From NCBI GenBank assembly GCA_023425645.1, contig JAFACG010000019.1:79760-143759 (forward strand): a stretch of DNA of 64,000 nucleotides. The letters are read 5' to 3'. Position 1 is the stretch's first letter; each line of letters starts with the position of its first letter. Positions 22,233 through 32,805 of the stretch are shown piece after piece. The translations under genes and the position numbers were made by a program. The stretch is from Pseudomonadota bacterium. GTDB lineage: Bacteria > Pseudomonadota > Gammaproteobacteria > Burkholderiales > Burkholderiaceae_B. A model generated the notes under the pieces. That model did no database searches. It was not told where the DNA came from and worked only from the letters and a program-made list of their open reading frames with translations.

Positions 22233-22418
22233 ATGGCTGACGAAATCGACTTGGCGCAAGAGCGCGCCGAACTGCACCGACAGGCCGCCGTTGAGAACCG
22301 CCCATCGCCAAAGCTGGCCCCCGGCGTGCCGGGCGACTGCGAGTACTGCGGCGAATGGTTCAGCCGACTGGTAGGCGGCGCGTGCGGCTTCTGCCGCGAC
22401 CAGTACAAATTGCCTTAA
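22233..22418 (+). CDS. TraR/DksA-like zinc-finger protein
   Basis: A 61-residue protein starting MADEIDLAQERAELHRQ, typical of phage TraR proteins, with a four-Cys finger (CEYC and CGFC, about residues 36-53). TraR mimics DksA plus ppGpp by entering the RNA polymerase secondary channel and retuning host promoters. It is shorter than F-plasmid TraR (73 aa), so activity is uncertain. AAAGGAGG lies just before the start. Confidence 0.75.
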   Translation: MADEIDLAQERAELHRQAAVENRPSPKLAPGVPGDCEYCGEWFSRLVGGACGFCRDQYKLP

Positions 22419-22432
22419 CAGGAGCGTAAGCT

Positions 22433-22660
22433 ATGACTATCGACGACACGTTCCTGACGCCGGAAGAGCTTGTCAGCCTGACCAACCGGACGCGCTGCGA
22501 CGCCCAGATCCGTGCGCTGCGCTTTATGGGCATCGAACACAAGGTTCGGGCCGACAACACCGTGGCGGTGCTGCGCGAGCATGTGCGCCAGGTGTTCGGC
22601 GCCGTACCGGGCACGCCCCGGCGCGCCAAGAAAGTCGAACCGGATTGGAGCGCGATCTGA
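22433..22660 (+). CDS. DUF4224 protein (excisionase-position)
   Basis: A 75-residue protein: FLTPEELVSLTNRTRCDAQ then IRALRFMGIEHKVRADNT, the DUF4224 signature. DUF4224 genes nearly always precede a tyrosine integrase, as here (TGATG overlap at 22658-22662), and have the size of a recombination directionality factor. The role as excisionase is inferred from position, not shown by sequence. Confidence 0.8.
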   Translation: MTIDDTFLTPEELVSLTNRTRCDAQIRALRFMGIEHKVRADNTVAVLREHVRQVFGAVPGTPRRAKKVEPDWSAI

Positions 22661-23787
22661 TGGCCGCGAGAAAACGAAACCCGGAAAACCGAGGTCTGCC
22701 CGATCGATGGCGGTTCACCCATAACGCGTACTACTACCAAGTGCCGCCGGGATTGGAATCGAAGTGGGATGGAAAGCAGACGTTCCGCCTGGGCAAAACT
22801 CTGCCCGAAGCGTACAAAACGTGGGCCGCCCGACTGGAAAACCAAATCAACGTTCGCACCGTTGGCGAATTGCTCGACCGGTACGCGCTCGAAGTCGTGC
22901 CCACCAAAGCGGTCAGCACCCACGAACAGCAAGCCATTTGGATACGTCAACTTCGGGCTGTGTTTGGCGAACTCCCCCTGACGGACATAAAGCCGGTGCT
23001 GGTATATCGGTACGTGGATCAGCGCAGCAAGAAGAAAACCGAAATCGTGAAGAACGAGAAAACGGGCAAGGAACACAAACGCGTCACAGGCGGGCCCACC
23101 ACTGCCTTACGGGAAAAGGAAGTGCTGTCGCATGCCTTCACTAAGGCCGTAGCCTGGGGCTATATCGATCGGCACCCCTTCAAAGACGAGATGGAGCTTG
23201 AGGGCACCGGCCCGCGCGACCGCTACGTCGAAGACTGGGAAGTCGTCGAAGCGCTGGCCATGCCATCGCGCCGCAAGAAAGGCAGCGTGCTGGCCATCCA
23301 GGCGTACATTCGAATCAAGCTGATGACTGGCATGGCTCGTTCGGACTTGCTGCGCTTGGAGTTGGGCAAACACATAAAAGACGACGGCATCCACGTGCAG
23401 CGACACAAGACGGCGGGCAGCAGCGGCAAGCGCACCGTATACAAATGGACGCCCGAGCTGCGCACGGCTTACGAAATGGCGTTGTCAGTCAGGCCTGCGC
23501 TGTCGCCGTTCTTATTCTGTAACAGGTACGGTCAGGGGTATATTGACGAGGAAACCGGGAAGGTTCACGGCTGGAAGAGCATGTGGCAGCGATTCATAGA
23601 GCGCGTTTTGGCGGAAACCAAGGTGTCGGAGACATTCACCGAGCATGACCTACGGGCCAAGTGCGCATCGGACGCCAAGACGCTGGAACACGCCAGGGCA
23701 CTGCTGGCCCACGCCGACGCCCGAACTACAGATGCGATCTACCGACGCCGACCGGAAGAAGTCACACCATTGAAGGGGGTAGGATAA
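22660..23787 (+). CDS. int: Tyrosine-family site-specific integrase
   Basis: A 375-residue integrase. N-terminal arm-binding/core-binding region to about residue 190; catalytic residues Arg227 (TGMARSDLLRL), His329-x-x-Arg332 (HDLR), His351 (LLAHADARTT) and Tyr361 (DAIYRRR). All needed residues are present. ATG at 22660 overlaps the DUF4224 stop. It lies 194 bp from the tRNA-Arg gene, which is probably its attachment site. Confidence 0.95.
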   Translation: MAARKRNPENRGLPDRWRFTHNAYYYQVPPGLESKWDGKQTFRLGKTLPEAYKTWAARLENQINVRTVGELLDRYALEVVPTKAVSTHEQQAIWIRQLRAVFGELPLTDIKPVLVYRYVDQRSKKKTEIVKNEKTGKEHKRVTGGPTTALREKEVLSHAFTKAVAWGYIDRHPFKDEMELEGTGPRDRYVEDWEVVEALAMPSRRKKGSVLAIQAYIRIKLMTGMARSDLLRLELGKHIKDDGIHVQRHKTAGSSGKRTVYKWTPELRTAYEMALSVRPALSPFLFCNRYGQGYIDEETGKVHGWKSMWQRFIERVLAETKVSETFTEHDLRAKCASDAKTLEHARALLAHADARTTDAIYRRRPEEVTPLKGVG

Positions 23788-23921
23788 TGAATTGGAAGCA
23801 AGCCTGGCGCAATCTGAAGACCGACTTTAACGAAAATAGAGCCTGGGCCTACCCGCTGCTTGTCGGCAATGTCGCCCTAGTTCTGGCCGGAGCATACCGC
23901 ATATGGGTCGCTTTTCAATAG
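23787..23921 (+). CDS. Small membrane protein, 44 aa, last prophage gene
   Basis: MNWKQAWRNLKTDFNENRA then a single transmembrane segment WAYPLLVGNVALVLAGAYRI to the end. The ATG overlaps the integrase TAA by one base, so it is coupled to the integrase. One-pass proteins after integrases can be toxins, holin-like or exclusion proteins, but nothing specific is recognised. Confidence 0.6.
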   Translation: MNWKQAWRNLKTDFNENRAWAYPLLVGNVALVLAGAYRIWVAFQ

Positions 23922-23946
23922 TACAAACCCGTTCCGATAGTACAAA
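23918..23946. repeat. Direct repeats ATAGTACAAA, possible integrase arm sites
   Basis: Two copies of ATAGTACAAA (23918-23927 and 23937-23946), 19 bp apart, lie between the integrase operon end and the tRNA. Arm-type integrase sites are commonly short direct repeats in this place. Confidence 0.45.
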
Positions 23947-23951
23947 AGAAA

Positions 23952-23975
23952 AGGGGCTTCCTTTCGGAAGCCCCT
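23952..23975 (-). terminator. Terminator of the prophage-adjacent tRNA-Arg
   Basis: A 10-bp stem (AGGGGCTTCC / GGAAGCCCCT) with a TTTC/GAAA loop. On the minus strand it is followed by TTTTCTTTTG. It ends 5 nt from the tRNA 3' end. If integration is within the tRNA, this terminator is phage-supplied. Confidence 0.8.
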
Positions 23976-23980
23976 AAATA

Positions 23981-24057
23981 TGGCGCGGCTGGCAGGATTC
24001 GAACCCACGACCCCTTGGTTCGTAGCCAAGTACTCTATCCAACTGAGCTACAGCCGC
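23981..24057 (-). tRNA. tRNA-Arg(ACG), prophage attachment site
   Basis: A 77-nt cloverleaf with encoded CCA: acceptor GCGGCTG/CAGCCGC, anticodon loop CTACGAA (anticodon ACG), TTCGAATCC T-arm. Its 3' end faces the integrase, the usual attB arrangement. It differs from the neighbour tRNA at one base in the variable region (G instead of A after the anticodon stem), which falls in the half that would be phage-derived. Confidence 0.96.
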
Positions 24058-24067
24058 AAAGACGGAT

Positions 24068-24095
24068 ATTATATATCGTCTTGAAGTTTTTGCAA
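24068..24095 (-). promoter_or_regulatory. Promoter of the first tRNA-Arg
   Basis: Minus strand: TTGCAA (24090-24095), 16-bp spacer, TATAAT (24068-24073), about 11 nt before the tRNA 5' end. It is on the host side of the presumed crossover, so prophage insertion leaves it intact. Confidence 0.7.
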
Positions 24096-24151
24096 GTTAT
24101 GTTCGACCATGCCTGTTGAACATATTCGTCGATGACTTGCTGCTTCAAAAA

Positions 24152-24178
24152 AAATCTTCCCGCCTGGCGGGAAGATTT
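24152..24178 (-). terminator. Terminator of the second tRNA-Arg
   Basis: Long stem (AAATCTTCCCGCC / GGCGGGAAGATTT) with a minimal loop, followed on the minus strand by a run of T. It directly follows the tRNA at 24187. Confidence 0.85.
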
Positions 24179-24186
24179 CTTGAAAC

Positions 24187-24263
24187 TGGCGCGGCTGGCA
24201 GGATTCGAACCCACGACCTCTTGGTTCGTAGCCAAGTACTCTATCCAACTGAGCTACAGCCGC
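24187..24263 (-). tRNA. tRNA-Arg(ACG), second copy
   Basis: 77 nt with encoded CCA and anticodon ACG, identical to the first copy except for one variable-region base. It has its own promoter and terminator. This copy is 129 bp from the first and is entirely host DNA. Confidence 0.96.
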
Positions 24264-24275
24264 TAAAGAAGTAGA

Positions 24276-24304
24276 ACTATAGCACGGGTTTTTGGGCTTG
24301 TCAC
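24276..24304 (-). promoter_or_regulatory. Promoter of the second tRNA-Arg
   Basis: Minus strand: GTGACA (24299-24304), 17-bp spacer, TATAGT (24276-24281), 12 nt before the tRNA 5' end. Confidence 0.75.
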
Positions 24305-24435
24305 GAAGTAGCCGTAATTTTTTTCATGACGATGCCGGGGGCGCGAGAGCAGTCCATGCCGCGGCCCATTTCAATCGGGCCGGAAAGCCGCGCCTGAAAG
24401 TGATGTCGAGGTGCAGCGGCGCGGCGGCTCCCGGT

Positions 24436-25578
24436 TCACGGCGTGGCGGCGGGCGCGGGCAGCGCGTCGTTGGCGATGATCTCCCCGGTGGGCTGCAGTC
24501 GCGAGCGGGGCGCCTGCAGGCTCAGGTGCGGGAACAGCAGCTCGGCCACCCGATAGCTTTCTTCCAGATGCGGGTAGCCCGAGAAGATGAAGGTGTCTAT
24601 GCCCAGCTCGGCGTATTCCTGCATGCGGCGCGCCACGGTGGGGCCGTCGCCCACCAGGGCCGTGCCGGCGCCGCCGCGCACCAGGCCCACGCCGGCCCAC
24701 AGGTTGGGGCTGACCTCGAGGCGTTCGCGGCTGCCCTGGTGCAGGGCGCGCATGCGTTGCTGGCCCACCGAGTCGTAGTCCGCCAGGCAGGCCTGGGCGC
24801 GGGCGATGGTGTCTTCATCCAGATGGCTGATCAGTTCCTGCGCCGCCTGCCAGGCTTGTTCGTTGGTGTCGCGCACGATGACGTGCAGACGTATGCCAAA
24901 GCGCAGGCGCCGGCCCTGCCGCAGGGCCAGCGCCCGCACCGTCTCGATTTTCTCCTTCAACTGCGCGGGCGGCTCTCCCCAGCTCAGGTACATGTCCACC
25001 TGCTCGGCCGCCAGCTCCAGGGCGGCGTCCGAGGAGCCGCCGAAGAACAGGGTAGGGCGCGGCTGCTGCACAGGCGGATACAGCAGGCGCGCTCCCTGCA
25101 CCTGGATGTGGCGGCCGTCGTAATCCACGGTCTCGCCTTCCAGCACGTGCCGCCAGATGCGCGTGAACTCGGCGGCGGCCTCGTAGCGCTCGTCGTGGTC
25201 CAGGTGCACGCCGTCGCCGCGCAGCTCCTCGGAATTGCCGCCGGTCACCAGATTGAACAAGGCGCGCCCGCCCGACAGGCGGTCCAGCGTGGCGGCCTGG
25301 CGGGCGGCCACCGTGGGGGAAATGACGCCGGGCCGCAGCGCGACCAGGAACTTCAGGCGCTGCGTGCTCGCGACCAGGGAGGCCGCCACGATCCAGGCAT
25401 CTTCGCAGGAGCGGCCGGTGGGGATCAGCACGCCTTCATAGCCCAGTGAGTCGGCCGCCTGGGCGATCTGCTGCAGATAGGGCGGGTCCACGGGGCGGGC
25501 GCCCTTGTCGGTGCCCAGGAAGCGGCTGTCGCCGTGGGTGGGCAGGAACCAGAAGATGGACAACGGCTGGGCACTCAT
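24436..25578 (-). CDS. ssuD: FMNH2-dependent alkanesulfonate monooxygenase
   Basis: A 380-residue luciferase-type monooxygenase. [16 protein letters not shown] near the start, [52 protein letters not shown] and [10 protein letters not shown] are hallmarks of SsuD, which releases sulfite from alkanesulfonates using FMNH2 and O2. Length is exact for the family. The start at 25578 has GAGGAG 7 nt upstream. No ssuE or ssuABC genes are nearby, so reductase and transporter must be elsewhere. Confidence 0.9.
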   Translation of the reverse strand: MSAQPLSIFWFLPTHGDSRFLGTDKGARPVDPPYLQQIAQAADSLGYEGVLIPTGRSCEDAWIVAASLVASTQRLKFLVALRPGVISPTVAARQAATLDRLSGGRALFNLVTGGNSEELRGDGVHLDHDERYEAAAEFTRIWRHVLEGETVDYDGRHIQVQGARLLYPPVQQPRPTLFFGGSSDAALELAAEQVDMYLSWGEPPAQLKEKIETVRALALRQGRRLRFGIRLHVIVRDTNEQAWQAAQELISHLDEDTIARAQACLADYDSVGQQRMRALHQGSRERLEVSPNLWAGVGLVRGGAGTALVGDGPTVARRMQEYAELGIDTFIFSGYPHLEESYRVAELLFPHLSLQAPRSRLQPTGEIIANDALPAPAATP

Positions 25579-25694
25579 GGGGGCTCCTCGGCAGAGGGTG
25601 GTCAGGGACGCGGCGATGCGGGGACGCATGGGCGGCTCTTCGGAAACGGTCTTCCATTTCACTATGAGCCATCGAGACGGCTGGAAAAACGATG

Positions 25695-25713
25695 TATTTC
25701 CAATATGGAAATA
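25695..25713. promoter_or_regulatory. Palindrome in the ssuD-lldD divergent gap
   Basis: TATTTCC, 5-bp centre, GGAAATA. The 25579-25857 gap separates divergent ssuD and lldD. The TTTCC/GGAAA arms are of a type bound by IclR- or LysR-like regulators, but no regulator gene is adjacent. Confidence 0.4.
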
Positions 25714-25857
25714 GCGTGGGCGCTCATATGCAGCCTGCCAATCCGTATTGGCCGGCGTCGTCCGGGCGAGCTAGCATGGCGGGTTCGCCCGGCACGGACG
25801 GCTTGCTCCCTGTGGCACAAACGAGCATCATTACGCCATTGTTTTGGAGCCGACTGG

Positions 25858-27027
25858 ATGGACCTCTCGAAAATTACCTGCACCGAAGATTTCCGGCTCG
25901 TGGCCAAGCGCCGCGTACCCAAGATGTTCTATGACTACGCCGATTCCGGTTCCTGGACGCAAAGCACGTACCGGGCCAACGAAGAGGACTTCCAGAAACT
26001 GAAGTTCCGCCAGCGGGTGGCGGTGGACATCCAGAGCCGTTCCCTGAAGTCCACCCTGCTGGGCCAGGAGGTGACCATGCCGCTGGCCTTGTCGCCCACC
26101 GGCCTGACCGGCATGCAGCACGCCGACGGCGAGATGCTGGCGGCGGTGGCCGCGCGCGACTTCGGCATCCCCTTCACCCTGTCCACCATGAGCGTGTGCT
26201 CCATCGAGGACGTGGCCCAGGCCACGCGCGCGCCGTTCTGGTTCCAGTTGTACGTGATGCGCGACCGCGGCTTCATCGAGAACCTGATCGCCCGCGCCAA
26301 GGCGGCCAATTGTTCCGCCCTGGTGCTGACGCTGGACCTGCAGGTGCTGGGCCAGCGCCACAAGGACATCAAGAACGGACTGTCCACGCCGCCCAAGCCC
26401 ACGCTGCGCAATCTGCTCAACCTGGCCACCAAGCCCTATTGGTGCCGCAACATGCTGGGCACGCGCCGGCGCACCTTCGGCAATATCGTGGGCCACGCCA
26501 AGGGCGTGTCGGACCTGAGCTCCCTGTCCACCTGGACGGCCGAGCAATTCGATCCGTCCCTGAACTGGGGCGATATCGAATGGATCAAGAAGGTCTGGGG
26601 CGGCAAGCTGATCGTCAAGGGCATCATGGATGCGGACGATGCGCGCCTGGCCGTGGACAGCGGCGCCGATGCGCTCATCATCTCCAACCATGGCGGACGC
26701 CAGCTCGATGGCGCGCCGTCCTCGATTTCCTGCCTGCCGGCCATCGCGCAGGCGGTGGGCGACCGCATCGAAGTGCTGGTGGACGGCGGCATACGCTCCG
26801 GCCAGGACGTGCTGCGCGCCCGCGCCCTGGGCGCCCAGGGCGCCATGATAGGCCGCGCCTTCCTGTATGCGCTGGGCGCGGCGGGTCAGGCGGGCGTGAC
26901 GCGCCTGCTGCAGCTCATGGCCAACGAGATGGACGTGTCCATGGCCTTCTGCGGGCGCACGTCCGTGGAGAAGGTGGACCGCTCCATCCTGCTCAATCCG
27001 GATATTTTCGATCGTCCCGGCTATTAA
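25858..27027 (+). CDS. lldD: FMN-dependent L-lactate dehydrogenase family protein
   Basis: A 389-residue alpha-hydroxy-acid dehydrogenase. FMN/active-site elements: MPLALSPTGLTGMQH, FTLSTMSVCSIEDVAQ, the FQLYVMRDRG strand, LIVKGIMDADDARLAVD, SNHGGRQLDGAPSS (catalytic His/Arg) and DGGIRSGQDVLRA. It is membrane-associated in E. coli and oxidises L-lactate to pyruvate. Start at 25858 chosen because MDLSKITCTEDFRLVAKRR is the family N-terminus. Other hydroxy acids such as mandelate are possible substrates. The stop overlaps the convergent next gene by 4 nt. Confidence 0.85.
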   Translation: MDLSKITCTEDFRLVAKRRVPKMFYDYADSGSWTQSTYRANEEDFQKLKFRQRVAVDIQSRSLKSTLLGQEVTMPLALSPTGLTGMQHADGEMLAAVAARDFGIPFTLSTMSVCSIEDVAQATRAPFWFQLYVMRDRGFIENLIARAKAANCSALVLTLDLQVLGQRHKDIKNGLSTPPKPTLRNLLNLATKPYWCRNMLGTRRRTFGNIVGHAKGVSDLSSLSTWTAEQFDPSLNWGDIEWIKKVWGGKLIVKGIMDADDARLAVDSGADALIISNHGGRQLDGAPSSISCLPAIAQAVGDRIEVLVDGGIRSGQDVLRARALGAQGAMIGRAFLYALGAAGQAGVTRLLQLMANEMDVSMAFCGRTSVEKVDRSILLNPDIFDRPGY

Positions 27028-28034
27028 GCATCTGCGTTCAGCGGCCCGGGCCGGGCGGGCAGGCGGCCGCGTCCGTGCGGCTGCTCCAGGTCCAGCATGG
27101 GGCCGGCGGGCACGATGCCGGTGGGATTGATGTGCCGGTGGCTGACGTAGTAATGGGTCTTGATGTGATCCAGGTTGACGGTGCCGGCCACGCCCGGAAT
27201 CTGGTAGAGCTCCAGCATGTAGCCCCATAGATTGGGGTAGTCGAACAGGCGGCGCACATTGCACTTGAAATGGCCCACATAGACCGGATCGAAGCGGATC
27301 AGGGTGGTGAACAGGCGCCAGTCGGCCTCGGTCAGGCATTCGCCTGTCAGGTAGCGCTGGCGGCCCAGCAGGGATTCCAGCTCGTCCAGGGCCGAGAACA
27401 AGGCCTGCACGGCCGCTTCGTAGGCGGTTTGAGCGGTGGCGAAGCCGGCCTTGTAGACGCCGTTGTTGATGGCGTCGTACACCTGCGCATTCATGGCGTC
27501 GATCTGCTCCAGCAGCTCGGCCGGCGCCATGTCCAGTTCGCGCGCGCCCAGCTTGTCGAACGCGCTGTTGAAGATCCGCATGATGTCGGCGGACTCGTTG
27601 TTGACGATGGCGCTGCGCTGCTTGTCCCAGAGCACGGGCACGGTGACGCGTCCGGTGTAGTCGGGGCGGGCCCGGCGATAAAGCTGGTGCAGGAATCGTG
27701 CGTTCATCACCGGGTCGGGCGTCACGCCGGCGGCGGGCTCGAAAGTCCAGCCCTGCTCGCCCATCACGGGGTTGACGATGGATACGCCGACCAGTTCCTG
27801 CAAGCCCTTGAGCTCGCGCATGATCAGGGTTCGGTGCGCCCAGGGGCAGGCCAGTGACACGAACAGGTGGTAGCGATCGGCCTGGGCCGGCCAGGCCTTC
27901 CGGCCTTGGGGGCCGGGCTGGCCGTCCGGCGTGATCCAGTCGCGGAATTGCGACTGGACGCGCTTGAATTCGCCGGAGACTTTGCCGGTGACGGGCTCCT
28001 CGGTATTCCAGATGCCATCGACCAGCATGCCCAT
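27024..28034 (-). CDS. Glutathionyl-hydroquinone reductase (YqjG/PcpF-type GST)
   Basis: A 336-residue xi-class GST. MGMLVDGIWN start; catalytic Cys in LFVSLACPWAHRTLI; DKQRSAIVNNESADIMRIF; C-terminal all-helical domain with TEADWRLFTTLIRFDPVYVGHFKCN. These enzymes reduce glutathionyl-hydroquinones using the Cys. It forms a pair with wrbA just upstream, both quinone-protective. Normal family length (about 330). Confidence 0.9.
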   Translation of the reverse strand: MGMLVDGIWNTEEPVTGKVSGEFKRVQSQFRDWITPDGQPGPQGRKAWPAQADRYHLFVSLACPWAHRTLIMRELKGLQELVGVSIVNPVMGEQGWTFEPAAGVTPDPVMNARFLHQLYRRARPDYTGRVTVPVLWDKQRSAIVNNESADIMRIFNSAFDKLGARELDMAPAELLEQIDAMNAQVYDAINNGVYKAGFATAQTAYEAAVQALFSALDELESLLGRQRYLTGECLTEADWRLFTTLIRFDPVYVGHFKCNVRRLFDYPNLWGYMLELYQIPGVAGTVNLDHIKTHYYVSHRHINPTGIVPAGPMLDLEQPHGRGRLPARPGPLNADA

Positions 28035-28060
28035 GCCTTACTCCTTTAAGTTTTCAATAT

Positions 28061-28660
28061 TCAACCCTTAAGTTTAAGGGTGATTTCGGCAATGTGCTTG
28101 CCCTGATAGCGCGCGCCGTCCAGTTCGTTCTGGGTGGGCTGGCGCGAGCCGTCGCCGCCGGCCAGGGTGGAGGCGCCGTAAGGGCTGCCGCCGGTGACCT
28201 CGTCCAGCCGGGTCTGGCCTTCGAAGCTGTAGGGCAGGCCCACCACGATCATGCCGAAGTGCAGCAGGTTGTGGATGATGGACAGCAGCGTCAGCTCCTG
28301 GCCGCCGTGCTGGGTGGCGGTGGAGGTGAAGGCGCCGCCGACCTTGCCGTTCAGCGCGCCGCGCGCCCACAGGCCGCCCGCCTGGTCCAGGAAGCTGGCC
28401 ATCTGCGAACTGATCCGGCCAAAGCGCGTGCCTGTGCCCACGATGATGGCGTCATAATGCTCCAGATCGGCCACGGTGGCGACCGGCGCTTCCTGGTCCA
28501 GCTTGAAGTGGGCCGCCTTGGCCACGGCCTCGGGCACCAGTTCGGGGACGCGCTTGATGTCCACGGTGGCGCCGGCGCTGCGGGCGCCTTCGGCGACGGC
28601 CTGGGCCATTTTTTCCACGTGGCCATAGGCGGAATAATAGAGAACGAGGACTTTTGCCAT
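28061..28660 (-). CDS. wrbA: NAD(P)H:quinone oxidoreductase WrbA
   Basis: A 199-residue flavodoxin-fold protein. [16 protein letters not shown] (FMN phosphate loop), [27 protein letters not shown] and [19 protein letters not shown] are WrbA signatures. It reduces quinones by two electrons and protects against oxidative stress; tetrameric cytosolic flavoprotein. It is 26 nt upstream of the glutathionyl-hydroquinone reductase, so probably cotranscribed. Confidence 0.95.
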   Translation of the reverse strand: MAKVLVLYYSAYGHVEKMAQAVAEGARSAGATVDIKRVPELVPEAVAKAAHFKLDQEAPVATVADLEHYDAIIVGTGTRFGRISSQMASFLDQAGGLWARGALNGKVGGAFTSTATQHGGQELTLLSIIHNLLHFGMIVVGLPYSFEGQTRLDEVTGGSPYGASTLAGGDGSRQPTQNELDGARYQGKHIAEITLKLKG

Positions 28661-28820
28661 CTGATCTGCTCCGAGAATAGGACCGAGAAAAACGGTGCGG
28701 GACAGGCAGGGCTTGTGCTGCGCACCGAGCTTGCATCATAGAGTCTGGCGGGCGGCTTTGCCAGCCGTGCCGGACCTGCAAGTCCGGTGCGTGGCCGGAG
28801 GCGCTTGCGGGCCGGCCGGG

Positions 28821-29228
28821 TCAGGCCGGCAGCAGGGCGTAGGTGGTGGTGGCGTGGGCCACCAGCCGGCCTTGTTCATCCAGCAATTTCACGTCGCCGA
28901 AGGCCAGGCTCTTGCCGCGCTTGAGCACCTGCGCCTGGACCAGCACGTCGCCCTGGCTGACGGGCCGCACGAAGCTGGTGTTCAGCGATACCGTCGTCAT
29001 GGGGCGGAATTCGCCCAGGCTGCTGCTGACGGCCAGCACCATGGCCGTGTCGGCGGCGGCCATGTAGACCTGGCCGCAGATCACGCCGGCCACGTGGGTG
29101 ATCTGATCGGAAAAAGGCAGGCGCAGGGTCGCGCCGCCGTCGCCGATCTGCTCCACCTGCAGGCGCAGGGCCTGGACCCAGGGCGCGAAAAGCGTCGACA
29201 GCGATTCTCGGGCTTGTTGGATGTCCAT
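28821..29228 (-). CDS. PaaI-type hotdog thioesterase
   Basis: A 135-residue hotdog-fold protein. DQITHVAGVICGQVYMAAADTAM (helix with catalytic Asp), LGEFRPMTTVSLNTSFVRPV and GDVLVQAQVLKRGKSLAFGDVKL match the PaaI/YbgC thioesterase group acting on acyl-CoAs. The specific substrate cannot be told. It is 6 nt after the I78-type gene and probably in the same operon. Confidence 0.82.
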   Translation of the reverse strand: MDIQQARESLSTLFAPWVQALRLQVEQIGDGGATLRLPFSDQITHVAGVICGQVYMAAADTAMVLAVSSSLGEFRPMTTVSLNTSFVRPVSQGDVLVQAQVLKRGKSLAFGDVKLLDEQGRLVAHATTTYALLPA

Positions 29229-29234
29229 ATTGCC

Positions 29235-29555
29235 TCAGCCGCAGTAGACGGAGATGATGCGGTTCTGCTCGTCCACCCGGATGCTGAGCCGGCTGGCGTC
29301 GTAATCCGTCGTGTACATGCGGTCCGGCACCAGGACCCGGGCGCGGGCCGCGCCGGATTGACGGACCAGGCGCTGGACCTGGCTGTCGCCGGCCTGCTGG
29401 CCGGCGGGATTCAGGGCGTCGATGTTGCACACGCCCCCGCTGGAATTCTCGAACTGCGAGGAGGATGGGGCGCTGGACGGGGAGGAGCCGCCGGTGGCGG
29501 TGCAGGCGGCCAGCAGCACGGCCGGCAGCAGGGTCAGGAGAAAAGAAGGTCGCAT
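29235..29555 (-). CDS. I78-family peptidase-inhibitor-like lipoprotein
   Basis: A 106-residue protein. Lipoprotein signal with LLAAC (Cys18), Ser/Gly-rich linker to about residue 40, then the I78 domain: CNIDALNPAGQQAGDS, a VLVPDRMYTTDYDASRLSI strand and final IISVYCG, with the two domain Cys probably bonded. I78 proteins inhibit serine peptidases in some fungi; in bacteria they are periplasmic and mostly uncharacterised. Confidence 0.78.
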   Translation of the reverse strand: MRPSFLLTLLPAVLLAACTATGGSSPSSAPSSSQFENSSGGVCNIDALNPAGQQAGDSQVQRLVRQSGAARARVLVPDRMYTTDYDASRLSIRVDEQNRIISVYCG

Positions 29556-29603
29556 GGGGAGATCCTTGAAAACATCAAGCCTGAAGAATCAATGATACCT
29601 TTT

Positions 29604-31666
<2,063 letters not shown>

Positions 31667-31757
31667 GTCTGTCCTTGCAAGGCGCCGCCGGAGCGGCGCG
31701 GATGATGGCGGATGCTATTATCAGACAAAAAAACAGCTTTTCCTGCAAGGAGCGTGC

Positions 31758-32762
31758 ATGAACGCGACGGATCCCGTGCTTCAGGACGATCAGTCTTCCG
31801 TGGTGGCCGCCTTCCGGTACAGGCCCGGCAGGCCGGCCGAGGCGGTGGACGTGCGCAGCCTGCCGGCCCGGGACCCGGCCCAGGACGGTTTTGTGTGGAT
31901 AGGCCTGAAGGATCCTTCCGATGAACTGCTGGAGTGCGTGGGCGTGCAGCTGGGTCTGCCCTCCAAGGCCATCGAGGAACTGATCTCCCCCCACCGGCGT
32001 CCCAAGCTGGTGGAGTACAGCAATTGCCTGATCGTGGTGGCCATCACGCTGGGCATGAAGGAGCTGCGGCCGGTGTTCGGCAATACCCAGCTGGTCATAG
32101 GCCCCGGCTTTCTGATGACGGTGCGGCGCGGCTCGAACAGCAACTATCTGGAGCTGCGCTCGCGGCTGGAGAATTCGCCGGAACTGCTGCAGCGCGGCAG
32201 CGATTACGTGGCCTCCGAGCTGCTGGACCTGATCGTGGACCAGTACCTGGTGTCGCTGGAGCAGATGGAGAAGGCCGTGGAGACCATCGAGCAGCAGTTC
32301 CTGATCCGCGGCTTCAAGGAAAGCGACGTGCGCCGCATCTACAGGCTGCGGCGCGACCTGTTGCGCATCCATACGGCCGTCACGCCGCTGGCGGAGTTGT
32401 GCCGCCGGCTCTCCAGGGTGGGGCTGGCCTATGTGGACGAGGACAGCCGCGCCTATTTCGGTGAAGTGGCCGACCGCATCTCGCGCACTTCGGAGTTCAT
32501 CGGCAGCCTGCGCGAGGCGCTGGCCTTCGCGTTCGAAGGCGGATTGATGATAGGACAGATGCAGCAGACCGACACCACCCGCAAGCTGGCCGCCTGGGCC
32601 GCCATCCTGGCGGTGCCCACGGCCGTGGCCGGCATCTACGGCATGAACTTCAAGTTCATGCCGGAGCTGGACTGGCACCTGGGCTATCCCATGGCGCTGG
32701 CGCTGATGGGCGGAGTCTGCGGGTTTCTTTACTGGAAGTTCAAGAAAGCCAAGTGGCTTTAG
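31758..32762 (+). CDS. corA: CorA-type Mg2+/Co2+ transporter
   Basis: A 334-residue CorA-family channel. Long acidic/helical cytosolic domain (1-270), then two C-terminal transmembrane helices with the selectivity motif YGMNF at the end of TM1 (AGIYGMNFKFMPE) and a basic tail FKKAKWL. Pentameric channel for Mg2+ uptake. AAGGAG precedes ATG 31758. Length is normal. Confidence 0.93.
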   Translation: MNATDPVLQDDQSSVVAAFRYRPGRPAEAVDVRSLPARDPAQDGFVWIGLKDPSDELLECVGVQLGLPSKAIEELISPHRRPKLVEYSNCLIVVAITLGMKELRPVFGNTQLVIGPGFLMTVRRGSNSNYLELRSRLENSPELLQRGSDYVASELLDLIVDQYLVSLEQMEKAVETIEQQFLIRGFKESDVRRIYRLRRDLLRIHTAVTPLAELCRRLSRVGLAYVDEDSRAYFGEVADRISRTSEFIGSLREALAFAFEGGLMIGQMQQTDTTRKLAAWAAILAVPTAVAGIYGMNFKFMPELDWHLGYPMALALMGGVCGFLYWKFKKAKWL

Positions 32763-32805
32763 CGTGCATCGGGGTGCTGAGCCGCGCAGCGCGCAAGGAG
32801 GCATC

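Larger units (their letters stand above)
1..23980. mobile_element. Prophage, BPP-1-like podovirus type (integrase-proximal part)
   Basis: Contiguous phage genes run from the left edge to the integrase and end at a tRNA-Arg gene. The head genes resemble the Bordetella phage BPP-1 set (capsid with cement protein, Bbp19, head-tail connector portal). Replication genes are prim-pol/SF3 helicase, family A polymerase, SSB-like and clamp-like proteins. Late genes read left, the replication/integration operon reads right, and a repressor/cro switch sits between them. The left attachment site, tail fibres and lysis genes are outside the window, so size and intactness cannot be judged. No frameshift is visible in any core gene. 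Confidence 0.93.

Noticed and set aside
24292-27339. Long open frames antisense to ssuD and lldD
   Set aside because: They are Ala/Gly/His/Arg-rich shadows; the sense genes have full family motifs.
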